Assembly (NCBI GenBank): GCA_003225055.1
Contig: QIAU01000143.1
Location: 1 to 64,000, forward strand
From: Acidobacteriota bacterium
GTDB taxonomy: Bacteria; Acidobacteriota; Terriglobia; Terriglobales; Acidobacteriaceae
Reading direction: 5' to 3'
DNA: 64,000 bases
In this document: positions 8,005-16,039 of the stretch, piece by piece
Position numbering within the stretch: position 1 is the stretch's first letter
Layout of the letters: the number at the start of each line of letters is the position of its first letter
Position numbers and translations under genes: made by a program
Notes under the pieces: model-generated
What the model saw: the letters and a program-made list of their open reading frames with translations, nothing else
Databases searched by the model: none
What the model was told of the DNA's origin: nothing

Positions 8005-10281
8005 ATGCCCGCTCAAGCCGACGAACGCGTGCGCATTCTCGGGATCCGTCATCATGGTCCAGGATCTGCTGCCTTGTTGCGCAAGGCGCTGGACGTGCTC
8101 GACCCAGCATGTGTCCTGGTGGAAGGACCTCCGGAAGGTGATGAACTGATCCAGTACATCGCTGACCCGGATTTAAAGCCTCCTGTCGCCATGTTGTTGC
8201 ATGCGTCGGAGGAGGCGAGCCTTGCCTCCTTCATGCCGTTCGCTGAGTTCTCTCCTGAATGGCAGGCGATTGATTGGGCGCTTAAACACGAGCGTCCTGT
8301 GCGCTTTTGCGATTGGCCTGCCGCTACCTCACTCTCATTGCAAAAAGCCGCACGAGAACATCCCGAAAGCGCACCTCCGCAGCCGCGCGCAGATGCGCTC
8401 GATTTGCTCGCAAGTGTGGCCGGATATGAAGATGGCGAGACTTTCTGGAATGGCCTGATCGAACAGCACGGCGCCAGCGGACAAGAGGCGCTCTCCGTGT
8501 TCGCGTCTATCGAGACTGCAATGACAGAGGCGCGCGCGCAGGAAGGCCTCAGCCCGCAATCGCCGGATGAAGTATTGCGCAACAAACAGCGCGAGGCGTT
8601 TATGCGCACGAACATACGAGCGGCGCTGAAAGAGGTTGAGGGAAATATCGCCGTCGTCACTGGTGCGTGGCACATCAGCGGACTCAGGCAAGCTACAAAG
8701 GCGGCAGATGACCGAGCACTCATCAAAGACTTGCCCCGCCTAAAGGTCGAAGCAACATGGGTGCCATGGACAGATAGCCGCCTCAGCGCATTCTCCGGCT
8801 ACGGAGCAGGAGTGATTTCGCCCGGATGGTATCGGCATCTGTGGTCCCTTTACACGCGCCAGAAGCTGCCCAGCGCTGAAGAGTTTGCTTCGGTCTGGCA
8901 ATCGCGTACGGCGTTCAAGCTTCGCGAAGAGGGTTATACCGCTCCAACCGCCTCGGCCATTGAGGCGACTCGGCTGGCTCTCGGACTCGCTGCCCTTCGC
9001 GATCTGCCGATGCCCGGCATTGCTGAAATGCGCGAGGCATCGCTGGCCGCCATGTGCGATGGAAATCCGGTCCCGCTGGCGATGTTGGAGCGCCAGTTGT
9101 ACATCGGCGAGCGCGTGGGCGAGATCGGCGGGCGCGTTCCGCAGAACCCGCTTGCGCGTGACCTTGCCGAGTGGCAACGCAAGACGCGCCTGAAACCGCA
9201 AGATCTCGAATTGGAGATCAAACTCGATTTGCGTTCCGAGGCAGGACTGCTGAAATCGACTCTGCTGCACCGGTTGAACTTGATCAATGTTCCATGGGGC
9301 AAGCTGTTGGACGCTCAGGCGGGCCGAGGCACGTTCCGCGAAGTGTGGGTCATCGAATGGGAGCCGTCGTATTCGGTCTCGCTGGCCGAGGCGCTGGTTT
9401 ATGGAGTCACAATCGAACAGGCCGCCGCGAATGCAACGCTTAAAAAAGCACGCGAAACAACTTCCATTACGGAGCTTGCCAGTCTCATCCAACGCGCTCT
9501 CGTATCAGACCTGCCGGAGACCGCCGCTTCGTGCATTGAGCAACTTCAGGCTGTCGCCGTCAACTCCAGCGATGTCACCGATCTGATGAAGGCGGTTTCT
9601 CCGCTGGTCCGCGTGCTTCGCTACGGTACGGCTCGCAGCCTCCCGGAAGATGCCCTTCGCTCGTTGATCGTGTCGATCAGCGTGGAGATCAATGCCGGCG
9701 TTCGAATGGGCTCGCGCGGATTAGATGAAGAGACCACTGCCGCACGCATTTCCGCCATGGAAACCTACGATGAAGCATTACGCCTGTTCGGCGATGATGC
9801 GCTGACCTCCTCGTGGCGAGACGAGTTGGGCAAGATCGTGGATGATGACCAGGTCACGTCGTCCATTGCCGGCCTGAGCCTTCGTCGCCTGCATGACGTG
9901 CGCGCATGGGGACTAGAAAGAGTTGCAGCGGAGTTTGCGCGGCACACAGGCTCACGTCAGCCAAGAGAATCGGGGGCTTTCCTTGAAGGTTTCTTGCGCG
10001 GTGGGTCGGAGATACTCCTGCAAGACGAGCCGCTGCTGCAACTACTTGACGCCTGGCTTTGCGAGCTCAGTGAAACGGACTTCACTGATTCTCTTCCGCT
10101 GCTGCGCCGAAGTATGTCGAACTTCGACAGAGTTGCACGTCGCCGCGTGCTCGAGAAAGTTCAGAGCGGGCGCCAACAAAGCACTTTAGCGGCTCCCGAC
10201 CTTACAAACGAGTCAAACCCTGCCTTCGAAGCCGCACTACCGTTGCTCTATAGGATCCTCGGCCTTGGAGAGCCCGCATGA
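8005..10281 (+). CDS. DUF5682-like large protein with TraB/TIKI/EreA-type GxxH motifs
   Basis: A 758-residue protein, soluble in appearance, starting 6 bases after the ATPase stop. The N-terminal 230 residues carry GIRHHGPGSA (G13, H16), VLVEGPP (E40), REAFMRTN (R196, E197) and VVTGAWHISGL (G220, H223). Two GxxH motifs with a conserved Glu and an R-E-x-x-M box between them is the pattern of the TraB/TIKI/EreA/ChaN-like hydrolase fold, a metal-dependent or esterase-like family. The assignment to that fold is my inference from motifs. The remaining 520 residues are helical and unrecognised. I identify it as the DUF5682-type partner of MoxR-VWA operons from memory. It overlaps the VWA start in an ATGA junction at 10278. 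Confidence 0.85.
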   Translation: MPAQADERVRILGIRHHGPGSAALLRKALDVLDPACVLVEGPPEGDELIQYIADPDLKPPVAMLLHASEEASLASFMPFAEFSPEWQAIDWALKHERPVRFCDWPAATSLSLQKAAREHPESAPPQPRADALDLLASVAGYEDGETFWNGLIEQHGASGQEALSVFASIETAMTEARAQEGLSPQSPDEVLRNKQREAFMRTNIRAALKEVEGNIAVVTGAWHISGLRQATKAADDRALIKDLPRLKVEATWVPWTDSRLSAFSGYGAGVISPGWYRHLWSLYTRQKLPSAEEFASVWQSRTAFKLREEGYTAPTASAIEATRLALGLAALRDLPMPGIAEMREASLAAMCDGNPVPLAMLERQLYIGERVGEIGGRVPQNPLARDLAEWQRKTRLKPQDLELEIKLDLRSEAGLLKSTLLHRLNLINVPWGKLLDAQAGRGTFREVWVIEWEPSYSVSLAEALVYGVTIEQAAANATLKKARETTSITELASLIQRALVSDLPETAASCIEQLQAVAVNSSDVTDLMKAVSPLVRVLRYGTARSLPEDALRSLIVSISVEINAGVRMGSRGLDEETTAARISAMETYDEALRLFGDDALTSSWRDELGKIVDDDQVTSSIAGLSLRRLHDVRAWGLERVAAEFARHTGSRQPRESGAFLEGFLRGGSEILLQDEPLLQLLDAWLCELSETDFTDSLPLLRRSMSNFDRVARRRVLEKVQSGRQQSTLAAPDLTNESNPAFEAALPLLYRILGLGEPA

Positions 10282-11435
10282 TCTCTCAGAAAGAGCGCTG
10301 GCGACGCTGGCAACTCGCGCTTGGCGTCGATGACGAGCAGAATGAACTCTCTGACCGTGATCGGCGCCTTAACACCGCTCTCTCTGCACTGTACGACAGC
10401 GGGACTGAGAAGCGCAGAGGTGGACTCGGCGCGTCCGCTCCGCGGGTCGCGAAATGGCTCGGAGACATTCGCGAGTTCTTCCCGACTCCCGTCGTGCAAA
10501 TCGTCCAGAAAGATGCATTCGAGCGACTGAACTTAAAGGCTCTGATGCTCGAACCGGAATTCCTTTCGACGCTGGAGGCAGATGTCCACCTTGTCGCCGA
10601 TCTCATCGCGCTACGCGCTGCGATTCCTGGCAAAACCCTTGAAACGGCACGACAGGTGGTCCGGAAAGTCGCGGACGACCTCTTGCGCAGGCTCGAACAC
10701 AACACGCGTGAGACTCTGAGAGGCGCGCTGAACCGCTCTCAGAGAACGCGGAGACCTCGTCACGCGGACATCGACTGGCCGCGAACGATCCGTGCAAACC
10801 TGCGTCATTACCAACCGCAACATCGCACGGTTGTTCCAGAGACGCTGGTGGGACACACACGCCACGCGAAGACCCGTGCGCAGCTGGACCATGTCATCTT
10901 GTGCGTCGATCAGTCTGGATCGATGGCTACCTCGGTCGTGTACTCATCGATTTTTGCAGCCGTCATGGCATCGATCCCTGGACTTTCCACGAAACTCATC
11001 TGCTTCGACACATCGATCGTGGACCTGACCGATCAGCTCGCGGACCCTGTTGAGGTGCTCTTTGGAGTCCAACTAGGGGGTGGAACGGATATCAACTCGG
11101 CGCTCGCGTATTGTGAAAAGCAGGTCGAGAATCCGACGAAGACGCATCTTGTGCTCATAACCGACTTGTATGAGGGAGGCGACGCCAAGTCGATGCTTGC
11201 GCGTGCTGCCGCTATCAAGCAGAGTGGTGTAAATCTTATCGTGCTGCTCGCTCTCTCAGAGTCGGGCCACCCAGCTTATGAAGCGAAACACGCAGAAGGA
11301 ATCGCAAGCCTCGGATGTCCCGTGTTCGCCTGCACTCCAGATCAGTTTCCGTCGATGATGGGTTCCGCGCTCACGGGAAAAGACCTAAGAACTTGGGCGG
11401 CTGAAGAAGACATTGCTCTCATTCGGGGATCTTGA
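10278..11435 (+). CDS. VWA-domain protein with complete MIDAS, last gene of the operon
   Basis: A 385-residue protein. The N-terminal 200 residues are basic and helical; the C-terminal von Willebrand A domain starts near residue 204. All metal-ion-dependent adhesion site elements are present: DQSGS (D211, S213, S215), GGGTDI (T270) and VLITDLYEG (D296). No signal peptide or transmembrane helix is visible, so it is probably cytoplasmic like ViaA and not a surface adhesin. VWA proteins bind clients or partners through Mg2+ and are remodelled by MoxR ATPases. The ATGA overlap with the DUF5682-like gene indicates translational coupling, so the five products are probably made in fixed ratios. Confidence 0.93.
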   Translation: MISQKERWRRWQLALGVDDEQNELSDRDRRLNTALSALYDSGTEKRRGGLGASAPRVAKWLGDIREFFPTPVVQIVQKDAFERLNLKALMLEPEFLSTLEADVHLVADLIALRAAIPGKTLETARQVVRKVADDLLRRLEHNTRETLRGALNRSQRTRRPRHADIDWPRTIRANLRHYQPQHRTVVPETLVGHTRHAKTRAQLDHVILCVDQSGSMATSVVYSSIFAAVMASIPGLSTKLICFDTSIVDLTDQLADPVEVLFGVQLGGGTDINSALAYCEKQVENPTKTHLVLITDLYEGGDAKSMLARAAAIKQSGVNLIVLLALSESGHPAYEAKHAEGIASLGCPVFACTPDQFPSMMGSALTGKDLRTWAAEEDIALIRGS

Positions 11436-11613
11436 GGGCGAGCTCATACGGCACAATTGCCGATATGTCATAGTCACCTTGCATATGCTCAGAATGCGAT
11501 ACTTGCGCAGCAATTCGTAAAGAAACAAACCGTGCCGCAGTTGCGACGTTACGGATGTCACCGAGTGACTCCGTACTGTCAAAGCCTCTTCGCTTGCATC
11601 TACAATGACTTCT

Positions 11614-11639
11614 TATTACACTTACCAGTAGGAGTAATA
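11614..11639 (+). promoter_or_regulatory. Probable autoregulatory operator of the toxin-antitoxin pair
   Basis: TATTAC (11614-11619) and GTAATA (11634-11639) form an inverted repeat with a 14-base centre. The right arm overlaps the AGGAG ribosome site (about 11629-11634) just before the antitoxin ATG. Antitoxins of the AbrB/MazE type usually repress their own operon, so a dimer bound here could block both transcription and translation. This is inferred from position only. Confidence 0.45.
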
Positions 11640-11642
11640 CCA

Positions 11643-11903
11643 ATGCAGATCACAAGCAAGGGCCAGGTGACGATTCCTCAGGAAGTCCGAAACCGATTGG
11701 GTCTATTACCCCATACAGAAGTGGAATTCGAAGTAGCCGGAGACCACGCTCGCATTCGGAAGGCCAGACGCACGGGAGGATCGGGCGTCAGGGGAAAGAA
11801 TGCGCTCAGAGCGCTTCGCGGTTCGGCGAATACTCGAATGTCAACTGACGAAATCATGTCGCTCACGCGGGGAGGCGGCCGCCCCGGCGGGCACGGCAAA
11901 TGA
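11643..11903 (+). CDS. AbrB/MazE-type antitoxin
   Basis: An 86-residue DNA-binding antitoxin. The N-terminus MQITSKGQVTIPQEVRNRLG is the swapped-hairpin AbrB/SpoVT fold signature, followed by a hydrophobic strand and a basic, Gly-rich tail that should bind the toxin. ATG at 11643 has a good AGGAG site; longer upstream reading is not needed. Its last codons overlap the toxin gene in an ATGA junction at 11900, the usual vapBC arrangement. Confidence 0.9.
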   Translation: MQITSKGQVTIPQEVRNRLGLLPHTEVEFEVAGDHARIRKARRTGGSGVRGKNALRALRGSANTRMSTDEIMSLTRGGGRPGGHGK

Positions 11904-12349
11904 CGACGGCTCTGAGCAACCTGGCAGCCCGCGTGCGCAACTGCCGCGGCGTCCTCGTCGACAGCAACGTTTTGCTGGACATAGCCACCAACGACCTGAG
12001 ATGGGCTGATTGGTCGACTCGTGCACTCGCAGAGTGCGCCGACTGTTCGGCCCTGATTATCAATCCTATTGTCTACGCCGAGGTATCCATCGGTTTTGGT
12101 ACTATCGAGGCCCTGGATGCTGCTTTGCCCAGCGCCTCGTACGAAAGAGAAGCGCTGCCCTGGGAGGCCGGGTTCCTGGCTGGCAAGTGTTTCCTGGCTC
12201 ATCGCCGCCGTGGTGGCCAGCGGACAACTCCACTTCCGGACTTTTACATCGGAGCGCACGCCGCAATCGAACGGCTGGCGTTGCTCACGCGCGACGTTGC
12301 GCGCTATCGGACCTATTTCCCAAAGCTGGAGATACTGGGGCCCGCGTAG
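11900..12349 (+). CDS. PIN-domain ribonuclease toxin (VapC-like)
   Basis: A 149-residue PIN nuclease, expected to cleave RNA with Mg2+ at a cluster of acidic residues. Visible acidic positions are the first Asp in VLVDSNVLLD, Glu in IVYAEVSIGF, Asp in PLPDFYIGAHA and Asp in LLTRDVARY. The order and spacing fit VapC. It is coupled to the AbrB-type antitoxin upstream by a 4-base overlap. All catalytic residues are present, so the module looks active. Confidence 0.9.
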   Translation: MTTALSNLAARVRNCRGVLVDSNVLLDIATNDLRWADWSTRALAECADCSALIINPIVYAEVSIGFGTIEALDAALPSASYEREALPWEAGFLAGKCFLAHRRRGGQRTTPLPDFYIGAHAAIERLALLTRDVARYRTYFPKLEILGPA

Positions 12350-12701
12350 CATCTGACTACACCGCGATTCGAGCTTGCGCGGCATGCGTCCACCGGTGAT
12401 TGCCGAAAACTCCATCCGGTCTGAAAACACAGGGGTTCCGATCATTCGTGAGATCATGGTGGCTACCACGATGACGATGAGCTCCCTTTTCGCCGCCCTT
12501 TTCGCCTTGTTAGCCTCCAGTTTCGAACCTGTCTCTGGCGAATTGTTATGGGAACCGATCGTATCGGCAATCGCGCCGTATCCGGTCGGAGTGAACGATG
12601 AGATCCCGCGAAACCCGCTGTAATTGAGAAACACCGAATGATTTCTTTGCAAGTATTGGCGAGGTCGACTAATACCACAGCGAGCGCGAGTCTTTGACAA
12701 A
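12350..12701. other. No gene recognised
   Basis: About 350 bases between the PIN toxin and the integrase remnant. Frames on both strands are open for 60-100 codons but lack familiar motifs and ribosome sites. Probably debris associated with the neighbouring insertion element. Confidence 0.45.
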
Positions 12702-13150
12702 TCAGGCAGCCACCGGGGTCTGATAGAGGGCTCGACAGTGTGGTTGCCAGCGAAACGAGCGGAGATTGGCTGGTGGTCGTGACGTGGGCGTATCCGGCGT
12801 TCTCCCTTCCCGTGACGTATGCGTGCGATGGTGGTTGAAGTAGGTCCTGAAATCGAGCAGCTTGTTTTCGAGGTCTGCCGTCGTCCAGAACAACATGTGA
12901 TCGAAGTATTCCCGCCGCAGGGTGCCGATCTGCCTTTCCACGAATGGATGGGACAGGGGGACGTAGGGGATGGTCTTGATTTCTATCACCTTCAGTATCC
13001 GCAGATTGGCTTGCCATTGGTGGAACCGATAGAGCGGATCATTGTCAGAGCTGAGGTAGTTCGGCATCCCGTATTGGCCTCGAATGGCGCGGTTGAACAT
13101 CCGACACAGCGCGGCACCATCGACCGTTCGCGCATGGACGCCGAACCCCA
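12702..13150 (-). mobile_element. Integrase-core transposase, 5'-truncated remnant
   Basis: The C-terminal half of an rve-type (DDE) integrase is readable: GIPNYLSSDNDPLYRF-like text with the second catalytic Asp (SSDNDPLYRFHQW), PYVPLSHPFVERQIGTLRRE with the catalytic Glu, and the end ALYQTPVAA. The first catalytic Asp and the helix-turn-helix are missing, since about 150 of an expected 290 or so residues remain. The 5' break near 13150 lies against a TPR gene fragment, showing the element inserted there and was later trimmed. Confidence 0.72.
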
Positions 13151-13562
13151 TGCGCACTATCACTACGCTTTGTTTCTCTTGGACCGCCAGCGGGACAAAG
13201 AAGCTGAGGGTGAGCTACAGGAGGAGCTGAAGTTCAATTCGTCGAGTGCCTTGCCACTCTTGTGCTTAGCACAGATGGCTCTCGATCGCGGAGACGTGCC
13301 TCGAATATTGGAACTGACAGCCCGCGCCCACCAGATTGAACCAGAGAGCTTTGTTGCTTACTACCTGGACGGACGCAGCTTCATGAAAAGCGGTGACTGG
13401 GAGCAAGCCAGGCACTCCCTTGAGGAAGCTGAAGGCCGTGCGCCCCGTTCAGCGGAGATCCACTTTTCGCTGGCCACAGTTTACCAGAAGCTGAATCGTC
13501 CTCAGGATGCGGAGCGGGAACGCGCACTATTCGTGCGCGACTCCGCGAAAGACAGGCAATAG
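13140..13562 (+). pseudogene. TPR protein, 3' fragment cut by the integrase remnant
   Basis: From about 13140 the plus strand reads tetratricopeptide helices: PHAHYHYALFLLDRQRDKEA, PLLCLAQMALDRGD, YYLDGRSFMKSGDWEQARHS and IHFSLATVYQKLNRPQDAE, ending at 13562. The open frame extends upstream to 12819 but that part is only the antisense of the integrase. The N-terminus and most repeats are lost. TPR proteins of this type in Acidobacteriota are usually exported scaffolds. Confidence 0.68.
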
Positions 13563-13769
13563 ACTCTCTGGAGACGGCCGCGTCATCGTCTGACAATGAC
13601 CGGTTAGCTAGCTCATTTCACTTGGCTGCCTCATATCGTGTGATCAAGTCGATTCGCTAGTTCAGCTATAGTCGGTATCCTCTTCAGCCTACCAAAGAAA
13701 ACCGGGAGCGCATACCCTCGCTGTAATACGAGATGAAGGTGGAGTCTCAGAGAACAGTTAGACTACTTC

Positions 13770-13783
13770 TTTGAAACGTTTTA
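13770..13783 (+). promoter_or_regulatory. LacI-type operator candidate
   Basis: TTTGAAACGTTTTA contains the perfect 8-base palindrome AAACGTTT (13774-13781), the core of many LacI/GalR operators. It lies 28-41 bases before the start of the exported glycosidase-like gene, in promoter range. A decayed LacI-family gene lies just downstream of that gene, which supports the assignment. Confidence 0.45.
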
Positions 13784-13810
13784 TATTTGCCAGTCCGTAG
13801 GAGCGCACCC

Positions 13811-15982
13811 ATGAAATCCGGCATCGCGTCTTTTCTTATTGCGGTGGTGCTCGCGATGATTGGCACGCTTTCGGCCCAAGACTCGCGCTTTCGTCCAGAT
13901 CGTCAGCAGATTCCAACTCCTGGCTGCCTAGTTATGAAAGGTGCCTGGGAGGGCGGATCAACGGCCTGCACCCAGAATGAACATGATGATTGGCTGGCTG
14001 ACATTCGGCACTGGCGGAATGAACGCCGGATCCGCATCGGCTATAACGGCTCACGATACGATCTCGCTGCCCTCAAGTGGACTCAGTCGAGTTTCTTCCA
14101 GCCGCAGATGATGGTCGAGGACCGGTATTTCTATGATCCAATCGTTCATCGCTACACGGTCGACCGGTATCTTGACGACCTGGAGAAAAGATACGGTGGC
14201 ATCGACGCCGTGCTCATTTGGCCTACGTACCCAAACATGGGAATTGACAATCGCAATCAGCAAGACATGATCCGGTATATGCCGGGCGGGGTCGAAGGAG
14301 TGCGCGGAATGATTGCTGATTTCCATCGCCGCGGCGTTCGCGTGCTGTTCCCAATGATGATGTGGGACCAGGGAACCAGAGATCCGGGCATGGATTGGCC
14401 TGATGCCATTGCCAAGTTGATGGCGGAGATCGGAGCCGACGGCATCAATGGCGACACCCAGGATGGAGTGCCACTCGCCTTCTCGACAGCTGCCGACAAG
14501 ATCGGACACCCGCTGGCATTCGAGCCGGAAGGCGGTCCCGCTGACGAAGCGCTTGCTTGGAACGTGATGACCTGGGGGCAGTATCAGTTTCCGTTTGTAC
14601 CGATGGTCGACAAATACAAATGGCTGGAACCGCGGCACATGGTAAATATCTCGGATCGCTGGAAACGCGACAAGACCGACAACCTGCAATTTGCATTCTT
14701 CAACGGAGTGGGCTGGGAAAGCTGGGAGAACATCTGGGGCATCTGGAATGGGATCACTCCGCGAGATGCTGAAGCCACGCGACGCGTGGCTGCAATCGAA
14801 CGTGCCGTTGCCCCATTTCTCGTAAGCGCCGATTGGGAGCCACTTGCCCCAATGTTGCGTTACGGTGTCTACGCTAGCCGTTGGCCATTGGACCAGCAAA
14901 CCGTCTGGACAATTGTGAACCGCAATGAGTACAACGTAAATGGTCCGCAGATCGAACTGGCGACCGAGGATGGTACGCGCTACTTCGATCTCTATCACGG
15001 CGTCGAACTTGCTCCGGTGAAAGACCAGGCTGGGGGAACGCAACTGTCTTTCCCGATCGAAGCACACGGCTACGGGGCATTGCTGGCTTCGCGGATCGCC
15101 CCTGATTCCGCCATTCAGGAACTGATGTCGAAGACGAAAGAGTTGAGCGCCACACCACTGGCGAGTTACTCGCACGAGTGGAAGGTCCTGCCGCAGCACA
15201 TTGTGCCGATTGCCGCGACCAAACCTCCTTCGGGCTCACCTGCGGACATGGCGAAAATTCCCGAAGGTGACTTCCGCTTTCGTGTGCAAGGAATTGAGAT
15301 TGAGGGTTTCGACGATATCGGCGTGGACGTTCAGTATCCCTGGGAGGATTCGCCGCGACGCTTTCATGATCATCCCATGCACGTGAAGTCTTTCTGGATC
15401 GACAAATATCCAGTCACGAACGCGCAATTCAAGAAATTTCTCGACGCGACCCACTACCATCCACACGACGATTTGAATTTCCTGCGTGACTGGAGCAACA
15501 GCACCTATCCGGCAGGCTGGGACAACAAGCCCGTCACTTGGGTTTCGCTTGAAGACGCGCGCACCTATGCATCCTGGGCAGGGAAGCGGTTGCCGCACGA
15601 GTGGGAGTGGCAGTACGCGGCCCAGGGAACCGATGGACGCCTCTACCCGTGGGGCAACGCATGGAATGCCGACGCCGTGCCCGTTCCTGACGAGAGCCGC
15701 ACGATGCGTGGTCCGGATGCGGTTGATGCGAAGCCTCAGGGTGCTAGTCCATTCGGCGTCATGGATCTGGTCGGAAATGTCTGGCAATGGACGGAAGAAT
15801 TCCAGGATGACCACACGGTGGGAGGAATCTTGCGCGGAGGCAGTTACTACCAGCCGCAGGGATCCATTTGGTATTTCCCGCAGGCATATAAACTCAACGA
15901 GCACGGAAAACTTCTGATGACCTCGCCGAGCATGGATCGCTCGGGAGGGCTGGGTTTCCGCTGCGCTCAGGATGCGGAATAA
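13811..15982 (+). CDS. Exported fusion of a glycosidase-like domain and an FGE/sulfatase-modifying-like domain
   Basis: A protein of about 723 residues with a clear signal peptide (MKSGIASFLIAVVLAMIGTL, cleaved after SAQ). Residues from about 30 to 470 look like a TIM-barrel carbohydrate-active domain with GGIDAVLIWPTYPNMGID, RGVRVLFPMMMWDQG and GADGINGDTQDG. Residues from about 480 to the end are FGE-like: HVKSFWIDKYPVTNAQFKKF, GKRLPHEWEWQYAAQG, FGVMDLVGNVWQWTEE, ILRGGSYY and GLGFRCA. The paired active-site cysteines of true formylglycine-generating enzymes are not seen, so the domain is probably a sugar- or protein-binding module. ATG at 13811 is chosen for its signal peptide over 13787. 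The substrate is unknown; glycan breakdown outside the cell is likely. Confidence 0.82.
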   Translation: MKSGIASFLIAVVLAMIGTLSAQDSRFRPDRQQIPTPGCLVMKGAWEGGSTACTQNEHDDWLADIRHWRNERRIRIGYNGSRYDLAALKWTQSSFFQPQMMVEDRYFYDPIVHRYTVDRYLDDLEKRYGGIDAVLIWPTYPNMGIDNRNQQDMIRYMPGGVEGVRGMIADFHRRGVRVLFPMMMWDQGTRDPGMDWPDAIAKLMAEIGADGINGDTQDGVPLAFSTAADKIGHPLAFEPEGGPADEALAWNVMTWGQYQFPFVPMVDKYKWLEPRHMVNISDRWKRDKTDNLQFAFFNGVGWESWENIWGIWNGITPRDAEATRRVAAIERAVAPFLVSADWEPLAPMLRYGVYASRWPLDQQTVWTIVNRNEYNVNGPQIELATEDGTRYFDLYHGVELAPVKDQAGGTQLSFPIEAHGYGALLASRIAPDSAIQELMSKTKELSATPLASYSHEWKVLPQHIVPIAATKPPSGSPADMAKIPEGDFRFRVQGIEIEGFDDIGVDVQYPWEDSPRRFHDHPMHVKSFWIDKYPVTNAQFKKFLDATHYHPHDDLNFLRDWSNSTYPAGWDNKPVTWVSLEDARTYASWAGKRLPHEWEWQYAAQGTDGRLYPWGNAWNADAVPVPDESRTMRGPDAVDAKPQGASPFGVMDLVGNVWQWTEEFQDDHTVGGILRGGSYYQPQGSIWYFPQAYKLNEHGKLLMTSPSMDRSGGLGFRCAQDAE

Positions 15983-16039
15983 TGTGAACTCGGCGCTCTC
16001 CCATGAGCGCAGATCCGTTGAGCCGGGTCGAGTCTTCTC

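Noticed and set aside
11678-12700. Minus-strand 340-codon open frame across the AbrB-PIN genes
   Set aside because: It is antisense to two well-supported genes and has no domain signature.
12819-13140. N-terminal part of the open frame leading into the TPR fragment
   Set aside because: This segment is the antisense of the integrase remnant and not TPR sequence.
14051-15199. Long minus-strand frame inside the glycosidase-like gene
   Set aside because: Antisense shadow of a clear exported protein.
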